Positions 24,811-33,144 of a DNA stretch of 42,980 nucleotides are shown in pieces (the first letter of the stretch is position 1; every line of letters starts with the position of its first letter). Made by a program: the position numbers and the translations under genes. The notes beneath the pieces are model-generated. The model did not search any database. It was not told the DNA's origin and saw nothing but the letters and a program-made list of their open reading frames with translations. The stretch covers positions 1-42,980 of the forward strand of contig NZ_PYBV01000004.1 in NCBI RefSeq assembly GCF_003205615.1, written 5' to 3'. Source of the stretch: Micromonospora arborensis. GTDB taxonomy: Bacteria > Actinomycetota > Actinomycetes > Mycobacteriales > Micromonosporaceae.

Positions 24811-26838
24811 GTGGGTGACATGCTGTGGGCGCCGCCGGCGGACGTACGTGAGCGGTCCCGGATCGGCGACTACCTGCGCTGGCTGCGGGAGCACCGTGGG
24901 TTGGACTTCGCCGACTACGACGCGCTGTGGCGCTGGTCCACCACCGATCTGGACGCGTTCTGGCGCTCGATCTGGGATTACTTCGAGGTGGTCGCGCACA
25001 CCCCGCCGACCGCCACCCTGGCCGAGCGGGGAATGCCCGGTGCCCGCTGGTTCCCCGGGGCCACGCTCAACTACGCGGAGAACGTGCTGCGGATGCCGGG
25101 GCGTACCGACGACGACCCGGTGGTGGTCGCGCACAGCCAGACCCGACCGCCGGTCACGCTGACCGCCGGGGAGTTGCGCGAGCAGGTCCGCCGCGTGTCG
25201 GCCGGGCTGCGCCGGCTCGGCGTCACCGCCGGGGACCGGGTGGCGGCGTACGCCCCGAACATCGGCGAGACGTACGTCCTGCTGCTGGCCACCGCCAGCC
25301 TGGGCGCGATCTTCTCGTCCTGCGCCCCCGAGTTCGGCACCCGCAGCGTCACCGACAGGTGGCAGCAGATCGAGCCGACCGTGCTGGTCGCCGTGGACGG
25401 CTACACCTACGGCGACAAAGCCGTGGACCGGCGTGCCGAGGTCGCCGCGATCCGGGCCGCACTGCCGTCGCTGCGGCACACCGTCAGCATCGCGTACCTG
25501 GACCCGGCAGGCGCGACCGACCACGATCCGGCTTCCCCGGGGGACACGCTGAGCTGGGCTGAGTTGGCCGCGCCCACCAACGAGCCGTTGACGTTCACGC
25601 CGGTGCCGTTCGACCACCCGCTGTACGTGCTCTATTCCTCGGGCACCACCGGGCTGCCCAAGCCGATCGTGCACGGCCACGGCGGCATCCTGCTGGAGCA
25701 TCTGAAGATGCTCGCCCTGCACCACGACCTGGGCGCGGCGGACCGGTTCTTCTGGTTCACCACCACCGGCTGGATGATGTGGAACTTCCTGGTGTCCGGC
25801 CCGGCGGTGGGCGCGACCATCGTGCTCTTCGACGGCAACCCGGCGGTACGGGCCGAGCCTGGCCGGCCGGCTGAGCCTGACCTCGGTGGGCTGTGGCGGC
25901 TGGCGGCGGAGACCGGCACCACGTACTTCGGCACCTCGGCTCCGTTCCTGTTGGCCTGCCGCAAGGCCGGCCTGGTGCCTCGGGACATCGCCGACCTGTC
26001 GGCGCTGCGCGGCGTCGGCTCGACCGGGGCGCCGTTGCCCGCCGAGGGCTTCCGATGGGTGTACGAGACCGTGGGCGACGACCTCCAACTCCAGTCGCTC
26101 TCCGGCGGCACCGACGTGTGCACCGGTTTCGTCGGCGGGGTGCCACTGCTGCCGGTGTACGCCGGTGAGATCGCCTGCCGGGCGTTGGGCGCGAAGGTGG
26201 AGGCCCGCTCCGCCGACGGCACGCCGGTCATCGGCGAGCTGGGTGAGCTGGTGATCACCGAGCCGATGCCGAGCATGCCGGTGGGCTTCTGGAACGACGC
26301 GGACGGCACCCGCTACGCCGAGGCGTACTTCGACGTCTACCCGGGCGTCTGGCGGCACGGTGACTGGATCACCATCAACTCCCGGGGCGGCTGCGTGATC
26401 ACCGGACGATCCGACGCCACCCTCAACCGTGGCGGCGTGCGGCTGGGCACCGCCGAGTTCTACTCCGTGGTCGAGGGGTTGGACGAGGTGCTCGACTCGG
26501 TCGTCGTGCACCTGGAGGACGACGAGGGCGGTGCCGGCGAACTGCTTCTCTTCGTGGTGCTGGCCGAGGGCCTGGAGATGGACGACCCGATGCGCGCGAA
26601 GATTTGCCGGGAACTGCGCACCGCGCTCTCACCCCGGCACGTCCCCGACGAGATCCACCAGGTGCGCTCGGTGCCCCGCACCCTCTCGGCGAAGAAGCTG
26701 GAGGTGCCGGTCAAGAAGATCCTCACCGGCACCCCGGTCGACCAGGCCGCAGCCAAGGGCGCCCTGGCCAACCCCGAATCCCTGACCGCCTTCGCCGCCT
26801 TCGCCCAACGCCGGGCCACCGACAGCACTCCCGCCTGA
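24811..26838 (+). CDS. Acetoacetate-CoA ligase
   Basis: ATP-dependent activation of acetoacetate to acetoacetyl-CoA (AMP-forming, ANL superfamily). At 675 residues the length fits. The N-terminal segment is typical of acetyl/acetoacetyl-CoA synthetases (W-x-S-I-W-D-Y-F, then PGARWFPGATLNYAENVL). The P-loop-like motif YSSGTTGLPKPIVHGHGG lies at about 275-292. The A8 hinge region is GRSDATLNRGGVRLGTAEFY, and the catalytic C-terminal lysine is about K628 in RTLSAKKLEVPVKK. The EVPVKK context is that of acetoacetyl- rather than acetyl-CoA synthetases. I prefer GTG 24811 (GGAG 9 nt upstream, protein starting MGDMLWAPP) over the ORF start at 24757. It would feed ketone bodies into lipid or polyketide metabolism, or recover them. 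Confidence 0.92.
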   Translation: MGDMLWAPPADVRERSRIGDYLRWLREHRGLDFADYDALWRWSTTDLDAFWRSIWDYFEVVAHTPPTATLAERGMPGARWFPGATLNYAENVLRMPGRTDDDPVVVAHSQTRPPVTLTAGELREQVRRVSAGLRRLGVTAGDRVAAYAPNIGETYVLLLATASLGAIFSSCAPEFGTRSVTDRWQQIEPTVLVAVDGYTYGDKAVDRRAEVAAIRAALPSLRHTVSIAYLDPAGATDHDPASPGDTLSWAELAAPTNEPLTFTPVPFDHPLYVLYSSGTTGLPKPIVHGHGGILLEHLKMLALHHDLGAADRFFWFTTTGWMMWNFLVSGPAVGATIVLFDGNPAVRAEPGRPAEPDLGGLWRLAAETGTTYFGTSAPFLLACRKAGLVPRDIADLSALRGVGSTGAPLPAEGFRWVYETVGDDLQLQSLSGGTDVCTGFVGGVPLLPVYAGEIACRALGAKVEARSADGTPVIGELGELVITEPMPSMPVGFWNDADGTRYAEAYFDVYPGVWRHGDWITINSRGGCVITGRSDATLNRGGVRLGTAEFYSVVEGLDEVLDSVVVHLEDDEGGAGELLLFVVLAEGLEMDDPMRAKICRELRTALSPRHVPDEIHQVRSVPRTLSAKKLEVPVKKILTGTPVDQAAAKGALANPESLTAFAAFAQRRATDSTPA

Positions 26839-26891
26839 GAGTTTCTGCGCGCCGGCTCACTCGACCGGGGGCAGCCCTGCCCTGGCAAGGT

Positions 26892-26968
26892 CGCCCTTTG
26901 CTCTGCTTCACCCCAGGCAACAGTGTGGGTTGCTAAGTGTTGCCTGGGGTGAAGCAGAGCAAAGGGCG
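26892..26968. repeat. Perfect 31-bp inverted repeat with 15-nt loop
   Basis: Arms 26892-26922 and 26938-26968 are exact reverse complements over 31 bp (outer ends CGCCC/GGGCG, inner ends AACA/TGTT). It lies between convergent genes ending at 26838 and 27030, so it can act as a bidirectional terminator. There is no T-tract, and the stem is far longer than other terminators here (11-16 bp). No flanking target-site duplication is visible. Confidence 0.85.
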
Positions 26969-27029
26969 CGGGGCGCACCCGCGTGCCCTCGACGCCGACG
27001 TATGCCGGCCGAAGGGGACGGCGGGTGGG

Positions 27030-27719
27030 TCACGGGAGAGAGTGGGTGACTTTCTCCGTGGTCACCCGGGCGGCCAGGCGGGCCGGGTCCGGGTTGGCGC
27101 AGAGGACCACGGTGGCGGCCCGGGTCAGGGGAGCCAGCAGCCAGTCGACCGGGTCGCGGTATCGGGTGGCGTCCACGAGGACCCGCGCGCCGGGCTCGAT
27201 GCCCAACTCGCTGGCGCGGGCCTCGGCGCGGCCCAGCAGGTGCGCGTCGGTGGGGCCCGGACCGGATTGCGGCGTGAAGTGGTCACCGTGTCCGCGTACC
27301 TCGACCACGTAGTCGGCGAACCCGGGCGGCACCTGGCGGAGCGGGGCGGCGAGCGGGGCCAGCCCGAGAGCGTACCGCTCGTCGGCCGGCCAGGACTGCG
27401 CCTCGTCGAGCCGGTCGGCGGCGGCAAAGAGCACATCCACGTCGCCCGCTGTGTCGACGACGCTCAGCTTCGCCGACCAACAACCCAGCAGCACCGCCGC
27501 GGTCTGCCAGTGCGGCGGCAGCAGCACGCCGGCCGGGGTGCCCGGGGCGACGCCGACCTCGTCGACGAGGAGGTTGGCGGTCTTCGCCACCCAGTTCGCC
27601 AAGGTGGCGCCGGAGAGTTCGGTGCGGTCGCCACTGGCATCGTCGTACCAGGTGAGCAACGGTCGGGTCGGGTTGGTCGCGATCGCGTCGGCGAACACCC
27701 GGGCAATGTTGTCGGCCAT
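27030..27719 (-). CDS. TIGR03089 family protein (truncated AMP-binding-like)
   Basis: 229 residues, beginning MADNIARVFADAIATNPTRP. It resembles only the N-terminal half of an acyl-CoA synthetase/AMP-binding enzyme (TWYDDASGDRTELSGATLAN, LLVDEVGVAPGTPAGVLLPP), and lacks the SSGTTG P-loop and the C-terminal lysine domain. That is normal for the actinobacterial TIGR03089 family, so it is not a local truncation. Function unknown; catalysis by the usual adenylation route is unlikely. On the minus strand TATCGT ends 8 nt before ATG 27719 and no Shine-Dalgarno sequence is seen. It is divergent from the glycosyltransferase gene. Confidence 0.85.
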   Translation of the reverse strand: MADNIARVFADAIATNPTRPLLTWYDDASGDRTELSGATLANWVAKTANLLVDEVGVAPGTPAGVLLPPHWQTAAVLLGCWSAKLSVVDTAGDVDVLFAAADRLDEAQSWPADERYALGLAPLAAPLRQVPPGFADYVVEVRGHGDHFTPQSGPGPTDAHLLGRAEARASELGIEPGARVLVDATRYRDPVDWLLAPLTRAATVVLCANPDPARLAARVTTEKVTHSLP

Positions 27720-27815
27720 CGGCGCGAACGATACGCCCCTGCGGGCCGTACTCGAAGACGATGACAACTCGGCATACCGTCGGGTCGCAGTCAGCGTCGG
27801 CCCCACGCCCCGGCG

Positions 27816-27821
27816 TAGGCT
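27816..27821 (+). promoter_or_regulatory. Candidate -10 box of the glycosyltransferase operon
   Basis: TAGGCT would give a leader of about 45 nt to GTG 27874, carrying AAGGAG. Confidence 0.45.
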
Positions 27822-27873
27822 TGAGCCCCGGAGTGTTGTTCCCCACAGACCCGCCAGTGCAAGGAGTCGCCCC

Positions 27874-29019
27874 GTGACCGCCGGTCGCCCGCCCCGCGTG
27901 CTCATCGACGCCACGAGTGTCCCCGCCGACCGTGGTGGCGTCGGTCGATACGTCGACGGTCTGCTCGGTGCCCTCGGCAAGGTGTGCGGGTCGGGGGTGG
28001 AGCTGGCCGTGGTCAGCCTCCGCACCGACCTGGAGCGCTACACCCGGATGCTGCCCGGGGCGGAGATCATCCCCGCTCCGGCCGCCGTGGCGCACCGCCC
28101 GGCCCGGCTCGCGTGGGAGCAGACCGGCCTGCCGTTGCTCGCCCAGCAGGTGGGCGCCGACGTGCTGCACTCGCCCTTCTACACCTGCCCGCTGCGGGCC
28201 GGCTGCCCGGTCACCGTCACTGTGCACGACGCGACGTTCTTCACCGAGCCGGAGCACTACGACAAGTCCCGCCGCACGTTCTTCCGCAGCGCCATCAAGA
28301 CCTCGCTGCGCCGCGCCAACCGGGTGATCGTGCCCAGCAAGGCCACCCGGGACGAGCTGATCCGGCTGCTCGACGCCGACCCGACCCGGATCGACGTGGC
28401 CTACCACGGCGTCGACCAGGCTGCCTTCCACGCCCCCACCGAGGAGGAGAAGGCCCGCGTACGCGCCCGGCTGGGGCTGGGCAACAGCAGCTACGTCGCC
28501 TTCCTCGGCGCCAAGGAGCCGCGTAAGAACGTGCCCAACCTGATCCGTGGTTGGGCGCGTGCGGTGGCCGATCGGGCGGAGCCGCCGGCCCTGGTGATCG
28601 CCGGTGGGCAGGGGCACGACGACGACATCGACCGGGCGGTGGCCGAGGTCCCGTCGCACCTGCGCCTGCTCCGCCCCGGTTACCTGCGCTACGCCGACCT
28701 GCCCGGCTTCCTCGGCGGCGCGCTCGTCGCCGCCTACCCGTCCTACGGGGAGGGTTTCGGGCTGCCGATCCTGGAGGCGATGGCGTGCGCCGCCCCGGTG
28801 CTGACCACGCCCCGGCTCTCGTTGCCCGAGGTGGGCGGCGACGCGGTCGCGTACACGTCGGAGGACGCGGAGCAGATCGGCACCGACCTGGCCGCGTTGC
28901 TCGACGACGAGCAGCGGCGGTTGTCGCTGGCGAAGGCCGGGTTCGACCGGGCCAAGGAGTTCACCTGGGAGTCCAGCGCCGAGGTGCACATCGCCGCGTG
29001 GAGCCGCGCCCGTTCGTGA
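27874..29019 (+). CDS. GT4-family glycosyltransferase
   Basis: 381 residues, GT-B fold, retaining. The N-terminal domain starts RVLIDATSVPADRGGVGRYV, with the glycine loop that contacts the acceptor. The C-terminal nucleotide-sugar domain has VAFLGAKEPRKNVPNLIRGW, LVIAGGQGHDDD and the E-x7-E motif E293-GFGLPIL-E301. GTG 27874 has AAGGAG 7 nt upstream. It probably uses a GDP- or UDP-sugar to build a cell-envelope glycan. The next gene makes GDP-mannose, 62 bp downstream on the same strand, so a GDP-mannose-dependent mannosyltransferase is the natural guess, not a proof. Confidence 0.9.
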   Translation: MTAGRPPRVLIDATSVPADRGGVGRYVDGLLGALGKVCGSGVELAVVSLRTDLERYTRMLPGAEIIPAPAAVAHRPARLAWEQTGLPLLAQQVGADVLHSPFYTCPLRAGCPVTVTVHDATFFTEPEHYDKSRRTFFRSAIKTSLRRANRVIVPSKATRDELIRLLDADPTRIDVAYHGVDQAAFHAPTEEEKARVRARLGLGNSSYVAFLGAKEPRKNVPNLIRGWARAVADRAEPPALVIAGGQGHDDDIDRAVAEVPSHLRLLRPGYLRYADLPGFLGGALVAAYPSYGEGFGLPILEAMACAAPVLTTPRLSLPEVGGDAVAYTSEDAEQIGTDLAALLDDEQRRLSLAKAGFDRAKEFTWESSAEVHIAAWSRARS

Positions 29020-29081
29020 CCTCCGGAGCCCCGACGGTGACCCGTGCCACTGCGGACAGGGTCGTCAGGCATGATGTGCGG

Positions 29082-30173
29082 ATGCTCTATGCGGTCATCC
29101 CGGCAGGTGGCAGCGGCACAAGGTTGTGGCCGTTGTCCCGCGCCGGCCACCCCAAGTTCCTCCACCCGCTGACCGGCACCAACTCCTCGCTGCTCCAGGC
29201 GACCGTGGAGCGGCTCGCGCCGCTGACCACACCGGATCGGACCCTTGTGGTCACCGGTGCCGCGCACGTCGCGGCGGTCGCTCGGCAGCTGACCGGTCTG
29301 CCGGAGGAGAACATCCTGGTCGAACCCTCCCCGCGCGATTCCTGCGCGGCCATCGCCCTGGCCGCCGCGGTGATCGCCGTACGCGACCCGGACGCGGTGA
29401 TGGGCAGCTTCGCCGCCGACCACCTGATCCGTGACCCGGGGAGCTGGGTCCGCACGGTCCAGGAGGCGGTCCGCGGGGCCGAGCAGGGCCTGCTGATGAC
29501 CGTCGGGATCACCCCGACCCGCGCCGAGACCGGCTACGGCTACCTGGAGACCGGCGAGGAGACCGAGGGCGCGCCGTGGCGGACGGTGGCCGAGTTCAAG
29601 GAGAAGCCGGGCGCCGAGGTCGCCGAGGCGTACGTCCGTTCGGGCCGGCACCTGTGGAACGCGAGCATGTTCGTGTGGCGGGTGGACGTCTTCCTCGCCG
29701 AGCTGGCCCGGCAACAGCCGGCGTTGCACGCCGGTGTCACCGCGATCGCCGCCGCCTGGGGCACCCCGGAGCAGGACGAGATCCTCGGCGCGATCTGGCC
29801 GACCCTGCCGAAGATCTCCGTCGACTACGCGGTGATGGAGGGCGCGGCCACCGCGGGTCGCGTCGCGACCGTGCCGGGCGACTTCGGCTGGAACGACGTC
29901 GGCGACTTCCACACCCTGGGCGACGTGCTGCCGGCCGACGACAAGGGCAACGTGGTGCTCGGCACCGACGCGAAGCCGGGTGTGTTGCTGCGGGACAGCA
30001 ACAACCTGGTGGTCGTGCCGCAGTCGGGGCGGTTGGTGGCCGTCCTCGGGTTGAGCGACCTGATCGTGGTGGACACTCCGGACGCGGTGCTGGTCTGCCC
30101 GCGTGACCGGGCCCAGGACGTCAAGGCCCTGGTCGACGAGCTCAAGGAGCGAGGCGAAGAGGGCTACGTCTGA
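29082..30173 (+). CDS. Mannose-1-phosphate guanylyltransferase
   Basis: Makes GDP-mannose from mannose-1-phosphate and GTP, the donor for mannosylated lipids, lipoglycans and polysaccharides. 363 residues. The nucleotidyltransferase signature AVIPAGGSGTRLWPLSRAGH is followed by PKFLHPL, then VEPSPRDSCAAIALAA, FAADHLI, E-T-G-Y-G-Y, FKEKPG, WNASMFVWRVDVFL and VPGDFGWNDVGDF. The last is diagnostic of the GMP family. I chose ATG 29082; a GTG two codons upstream (29076) is equally possible, and neither has a strong binding site. It probably forms an operon with the glycosyltransferase. Its 3' end overlaps the convergent Nudix gene by 32 bp. Mycobacterial orthologues lie near whiB2 and fbiAB, as here. 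Confidence 0.92.
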   Translation: MLYAVIPAGGSGTRLWPLSRAGHPKFLHPLTGTNSSLLQATVERLAPLTTPDRTLVVTGAAHVAAVARQLTGLPEENILVEPSPRDSCAAIALAAAVIAVRDPDAVMGSFAADHLIRDPGSWVRTVQEAVRGAEQGLLMTVGITPTRAETGYGYLETGEETEGAPWRTVAEFKEKPGAEVAEAYVRSGRHLWNASMFVWRVDVFLAELARQQPALHAGVTAIAAAWGTPEQDEILGAIWPTLPKISVDYAVMEGAATAGRVATVPGDFGWNDVGDFHTLGDVLPADDKGNVVLGTDAKPGVLLRDSNNLVVVPQSGRLVAVLGLSDLIVVDTPDAVLVCPRDRAQDVKALVDELKERGEEGYV

Positions 30174-30759
30174 GGGCTGCGAGGGCCGGCGTGACCAGTT
30201 GTGCGGTCCCGCCGGCCAGCGGCTCGGGCAGTCGGTCCGATGGGAACCAGCCCAACTCCTCGGCCTCGTCGCTGACCTGCTCCACCGCGCCGGGCGGGGC
30301 GAGCACGGCGAACCGGACGTCGTAATGGCGTGAGCCGCCCTGGCAGAGCACCTCGTGCACGTCGATGTCGATCGGCACCGGGTCGATGCGCAGGCCGGCG
30401 ATCCCGGACTCCTCGGTCGCCTCGCGCAGCGCGGCGGCGACCAGGGTCTCGTCGACCGGCTCGCAGTGCCCGCCGAGCTGCACCCACCGACCGAACTTTC
30501 CGTGCAGGCAGAGCAGCACCCGCGTACCGGTGGCGTCCAACACCAGCGTGCTCGCGGTGATGTGCCCCGGACGGTGCTGCCGGCTCATCGCGATCGGCCC
30601 GGCGCCGAGCAGCGTGAGGGTCCGCTCCCGCGCGTTGGCCGCCTCGGGGCTGGTGGGCTGCCAGCCTTCGAGCAGCGCGGTCGCATCGGCGTGCAGCGAC
30701 GCGTACGTCTCGGGGTCGGTCGGGTGGGCGGTCGGTCCGGTGATCGCGGTGTCGGGCAT
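30142..30759 (-). CDS. Nudix hydrolase
   Basis: 205 residues. An N-terminal helical extension of about 65 residues is followed by the Nudix fold. The Nudix box reads GGHCEPVDETLVAAALREATEESGI. The E-x7-REATEESG core is intact, but the glycine-to-glutamate spacing is one residue longer than the canonical G-x5-E. It hydrolyses a nucleoside diphosphate linked to another group; the actual substrate is unknown. ATG 30759 is preceded by TACAGT with exactly 6 nt between and by no Shine-Dalgarno sequence, pointing to a leaderless mRNA. It is divergent from the DUF3616-like gene and overlaps the convergent guanylyltransferase at the 3' end. Confidence 0.9.
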   Translation of the reverse strand: MPDTAITGPTAHPTDPETYASLHADATALLEGWQPTSPEAANARERTLTLLGAGPIAMSRQHRPGHITASTLVLDATGTRVLLCLHGKFGRWVQLGGHCEPVDETLVAAALREATEESGIAGLRIDPVPIDIDVHEVLCQGGSRHYDVRFAVLAPPGAVEQVSDEAEELGWFPSDRLPEPLAGGTAQLVTPALAALRRSPLRLAP

Positions 30760-30765
30760 CCCGTC

Positions 30766-30792
30766 ACTGTACGAGCGTGTGCTCCGTACGCT
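30766..30792. promoter_or_regulatory. Back-to-back -10 boxes of two divergent leaderless genes
   Basis: Minus-strand TACAGT (30771-30766) ends 6 nt before ATG 30759. Plus-strand TACGCT (30787-30792) ends 6 nt before GTG 30799. The 40-bp region between the starts must hold both promoters, so their -35 regions interleave. Confidence 0.65.
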
Positions 30793-30798
30793 GGCTCG

Positions 30799-31845
30799 GT
30801 GACTCTCCGACTCGTCGAATTCGTGGTGGCCGGCAACGAGGCCAGCGATCTGTTGCCGGTGCGCTCGGCGGCGCTGCTGCGCGCGTACGGTGCCCGGCGG
30901 GGCTTCTGGACGGTGCTGGACGAGGGGCCGGTGGAACGCTGCCTGGCGCTGCTGCTGGAGCGTGACGACGGCGAGTGGACCGCCCGGCACGTAATGGCGG
31001 ACGCGGGTGCGGAGAACGGGCGGACCGAGGATGGTGAGGCGCTCGCCCACCACGACGGCTGGGTGTACGTCTTCGGCTCGCACTTCGGCTCGAAGGCTGG
31101 CCCGCTGCGTCCCCGGCGTGCCTTCGTGGCCCGGTTCCGGGAGGACGACGCGGCCGCCGGGCTCGTGCCGGTGCACGTGGTACGCAACTCGTTCCGGTTG
31201 CACCGGGCGGTGAACGACGCCCTCGCCGGGTCGCCGCTGACCCTGTTGCCGCCGGGGGAGCGGGTGCGGGCCCGGTTCATCGTCGAGACGTTGGCGAGGG
31301 GGACCGCCCGGGAGAAGCGCTGGGTGAGCCGGCTGGCCCCGGACGACCTTCCGTTGAACGTGGAGGCGGCGGCCTTCACCCCGGGCGGGACGGCGCTGCT
31401 CGGGCTGCGGTTTCCGGTCACGGAGGCGGGCGAACCGATCCTGGTCGAGGTGGCCGGTGTGCCGGACATGTTCACGGCGGAGCCGGCGTGGCCGCGGGCG
31501 TTGCGCGCGTACGTGTTGACCGGGGTCACGCCGCCGGGGGAGCTGACCGGGTTCCGCGCGATCACCCCCACAACCGACGGCGGGTACGCGGCCGTGATCG
31601 GCTCGATCGACGCGCTGGGCAAGGGATCGGTGCTGCTCGACGACCATCCGGGCGGCGGTGACGTCACCTCCCGGCACGTCCACTTCCGGCTTCCGGGCGA
31701 TGCGTCGGAGGACGCGTACCGGCTGGTCGGGGAGTCGGTGGCGGACCTGTCGCCGTTCCACCACGTCGAGGGGCTGGCCGAGTTGGACGGGCGACCGTTC
31801 TACGTCACGGACGAGGATCACCGGGTCGCGCTCTGGGTCGGCTGA
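30799..31845 (+). CDS. Conserved protein with DUF3616-like (beta-propeller-like) pattern
   Basis: 348 residues, no signal peptide. The sequence is beta-rich with repeated W/Y-V-x-G/S blades: HHDGWVYVFGSHFGSKAGPL, LPLNVEAAAFTPGGTALLGL, GLAELDGRPFYVTDEDHR. These resemble the DUF3616 family, whose function is unknown. GTG 30799 has no Shine-Dalgarno sequence, and TACGCT ends 6 nt upstream, so it is probably translated from a leaderless mRNA. Much of the longer ORF upstream in this frame lies over the Nudix gene and is spurious. No catalytic residues can be named, and family assignment is from pattern memory only. Confidence 0.7.
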   Translation: MTLRLVEFVVAGNEASDLLPVRSAALLRAYGARRGFWTVLDEGPVERCLALLLERDDGEWTARHVMADAGAENGRTEDGEALAHHDGWVYVFGSHFGSKAGPLRPRRAFVARFREDDAAAGLVPVHVVRNSFRLHRAVNDALAGSPLTLLPPGERVRARFIVETLARGTAREKRWVSRLAPDDLPLNVEAAAFTPGGTALLGLRFPVTEAGEPILVEVAGVPDMFTAEPAWPRALRAYVLTGVTPPGELTGFRAITPTTDGGYAAVIGSIDALGKGSVLLDDHPGGGDVTSRHVHFRLPGDASEDAYRLVGESVADLSPFHHVEGLAELDGRPFYVTDEDHRVALWVG

Positions 31846-32133
31846 GCCGGGCATCTGCCGGTGCGGTGCGGGATGACCGGGCGGCACCTCTGCGGAGCAA
31901 GGGCCGCAGACCCTCGTGGCGCCGCCCGATCACCGAGGCCTCCCCGGTCCCGGTGCCCTCGGACCGGAGCATGCAGGACGCGCCGGCACGGTGTTCGGGC
32001 ACTGGAAGCATGACGAACCGTTCCGGGGGACGTCGAGGGTTTTCAGTCCAGGCTTAAAGATGGAGATTAGTGCCGTCCAGGTAGAGTCGAACGGTCATCC
32101 GGCATCCCCCTGCCGGCGACACTGGAGCGCTCC
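31846..32133. other. Intergenic region upstream of the ArsR-type gene
   Basis: No gene seen. A 7-bp stem (31944-31950/31961-31967) may be a weak terminator. An AT-rich pocket at about 32050-32070 precedes TAGAGT (32082-32087), a candidate -10 giving a leader of about 40 nt. No clear -35. Confidence 0.4.
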
Positions 32134-33132
32134 ATGCTGAAGATCCACTTTTCTGGGGAGGACATCCTCCGGACTCGGGTGGCGCCGGCTGCGGACCCGG
32201 TCTGGGAGCTGGTCCTCAGCCTGCACGCGCTGCAGGGCCGCAACCGCGACCCGTCGACGGCGAGTTGGCGGCGCACCGTGTCCCGAGGGCTGCGTCAGGA
32301 CGTCGCCTCCGAACAACTCAGGTTGCTCTTCGCGTTGAACCCGCCGCGCGGCTACTTCCCCGACTTCCTCACCCCGTACGCCAGCGTGGACGGCTTCGAG
32401 GCCGGGCTGGACGCGGTCCGCAGCACCCCGACCGGGATGCTGCACCGGGACCTGAGCGTGCTCGCCGCCGAGAACCACCTGCCCTCCTCGGCCGCCGCGC
32501 TGGCCCGGGGTGAGGTGGCGGTGCTGCACCACCTCACCGATTCGATGGAGCAGTACCGGTCGCTGGCGATCAGCCCGTACTGGAGCCAGATCCAGTCGGC
32601 CGTCGCGGCGGACCGGGCCCGCCGGGCCAGAGCGCTGCTCGACGGCGGCGTCGAGGGCCTGCTCACCAGCCTCCGGCCGGCCCTGCACTGGGACGGCGGG
32701 GTGCTCCAGGTCCGCCACTACCCGCACAACCGGGAGCTGCACCTGGACGGCCGAGGGCTGCTACTGGTGCCGTCCTTCTTCTGCGCGGAAACACCTGTCG
32801 CCCTGCTCGACCCGGCGCTGCAACCGGTGCTGGTCTACCCGGTGGACCGGCTGGGCGGGTTGGCATCGGTCGACGACACCGCAGCGGCCCCGTCAGGTGC
32901 TGCCCGCGACTCACTCGCCGCGCTGCTCGGCCGCACCCGGGCAGCGGTGTTGCAGGCCAGCGACGAGGGCTGCACCACCGGCGAGGTCGCCCGCCAGCTC
33001 AACATCTCACCGGCGGCGGCGAGCCAGCACGCCACGGTGCTGCGCAACGCCGGCCTCCTGGTCAGCCACCGGGACCGCAACAGTGTGCTGCACACGTTGA
33101 CGCCGCTCGGCCGGGCCATGCTGGACGCGTGA
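32134..33132 (+). CDS. ArsR/SmtB-type winged-helix transcriptional regulator with long N-terminal domain (DUF5937-like)
   Basis: 332 residues. Residues 1-250 form a domain found in actinobacterial regulators (MLKIHFSGEDILRTRVAP, W-E-L-V-L-S-L, YFPDFLTP). The C-terminal 75 residues form a winged helix: LGRTRAAVLQASDEGCTTGE, then VARQLNISPAAASQHATVLR, with recognition helix and wing in LVSHRDRNSVLHTLTPLG. No cluster of metal-binding cysteines is visible, so a metal sensor is unlikely. ATG 32134 has GGAG 6 nt upstream. It is convergent with cofE. Regulons of this family are mostly uncharacterised, and autoregulation is plausible. Confidence 0.85.
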   Translation: MLKIHFSGEDILRTRVAPAADPVWELVLSLHALQGRNRDPSTASWRRTVSRGLRQDVASEQLRLLFALNPPRGYFPDFLTPYASVDGFEAGLDAVRSTPTGMLHRDLSVLAAENHLPSSAAALARGEVAVLHHLTDSMEQYRSLAISPYWSQIQSAVAADRARRARALLDGGVEGLLTSLRPALHWDGGVLQVRHYPHNRELHLDGRGLLLVPSFFCAETPVALLDPALQPVLVYPVDRLGGLASVDDTAAAPSGAARDSLAALLGRTRAAVLQASDEGCTTGEVARQLNISPAAASQHATVLRNAGLLVSHRDRNSVLHTLTPLGRAMLDA

Positions 33133-33144
33133 CCCGGCCACCTG

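Noticed and set aside
24397..26511. 704-codon minus ORF opposite the acetoacetate-CoA ligase
   Set aside because: Antisense shadow of a gene with complete ANL motifs.
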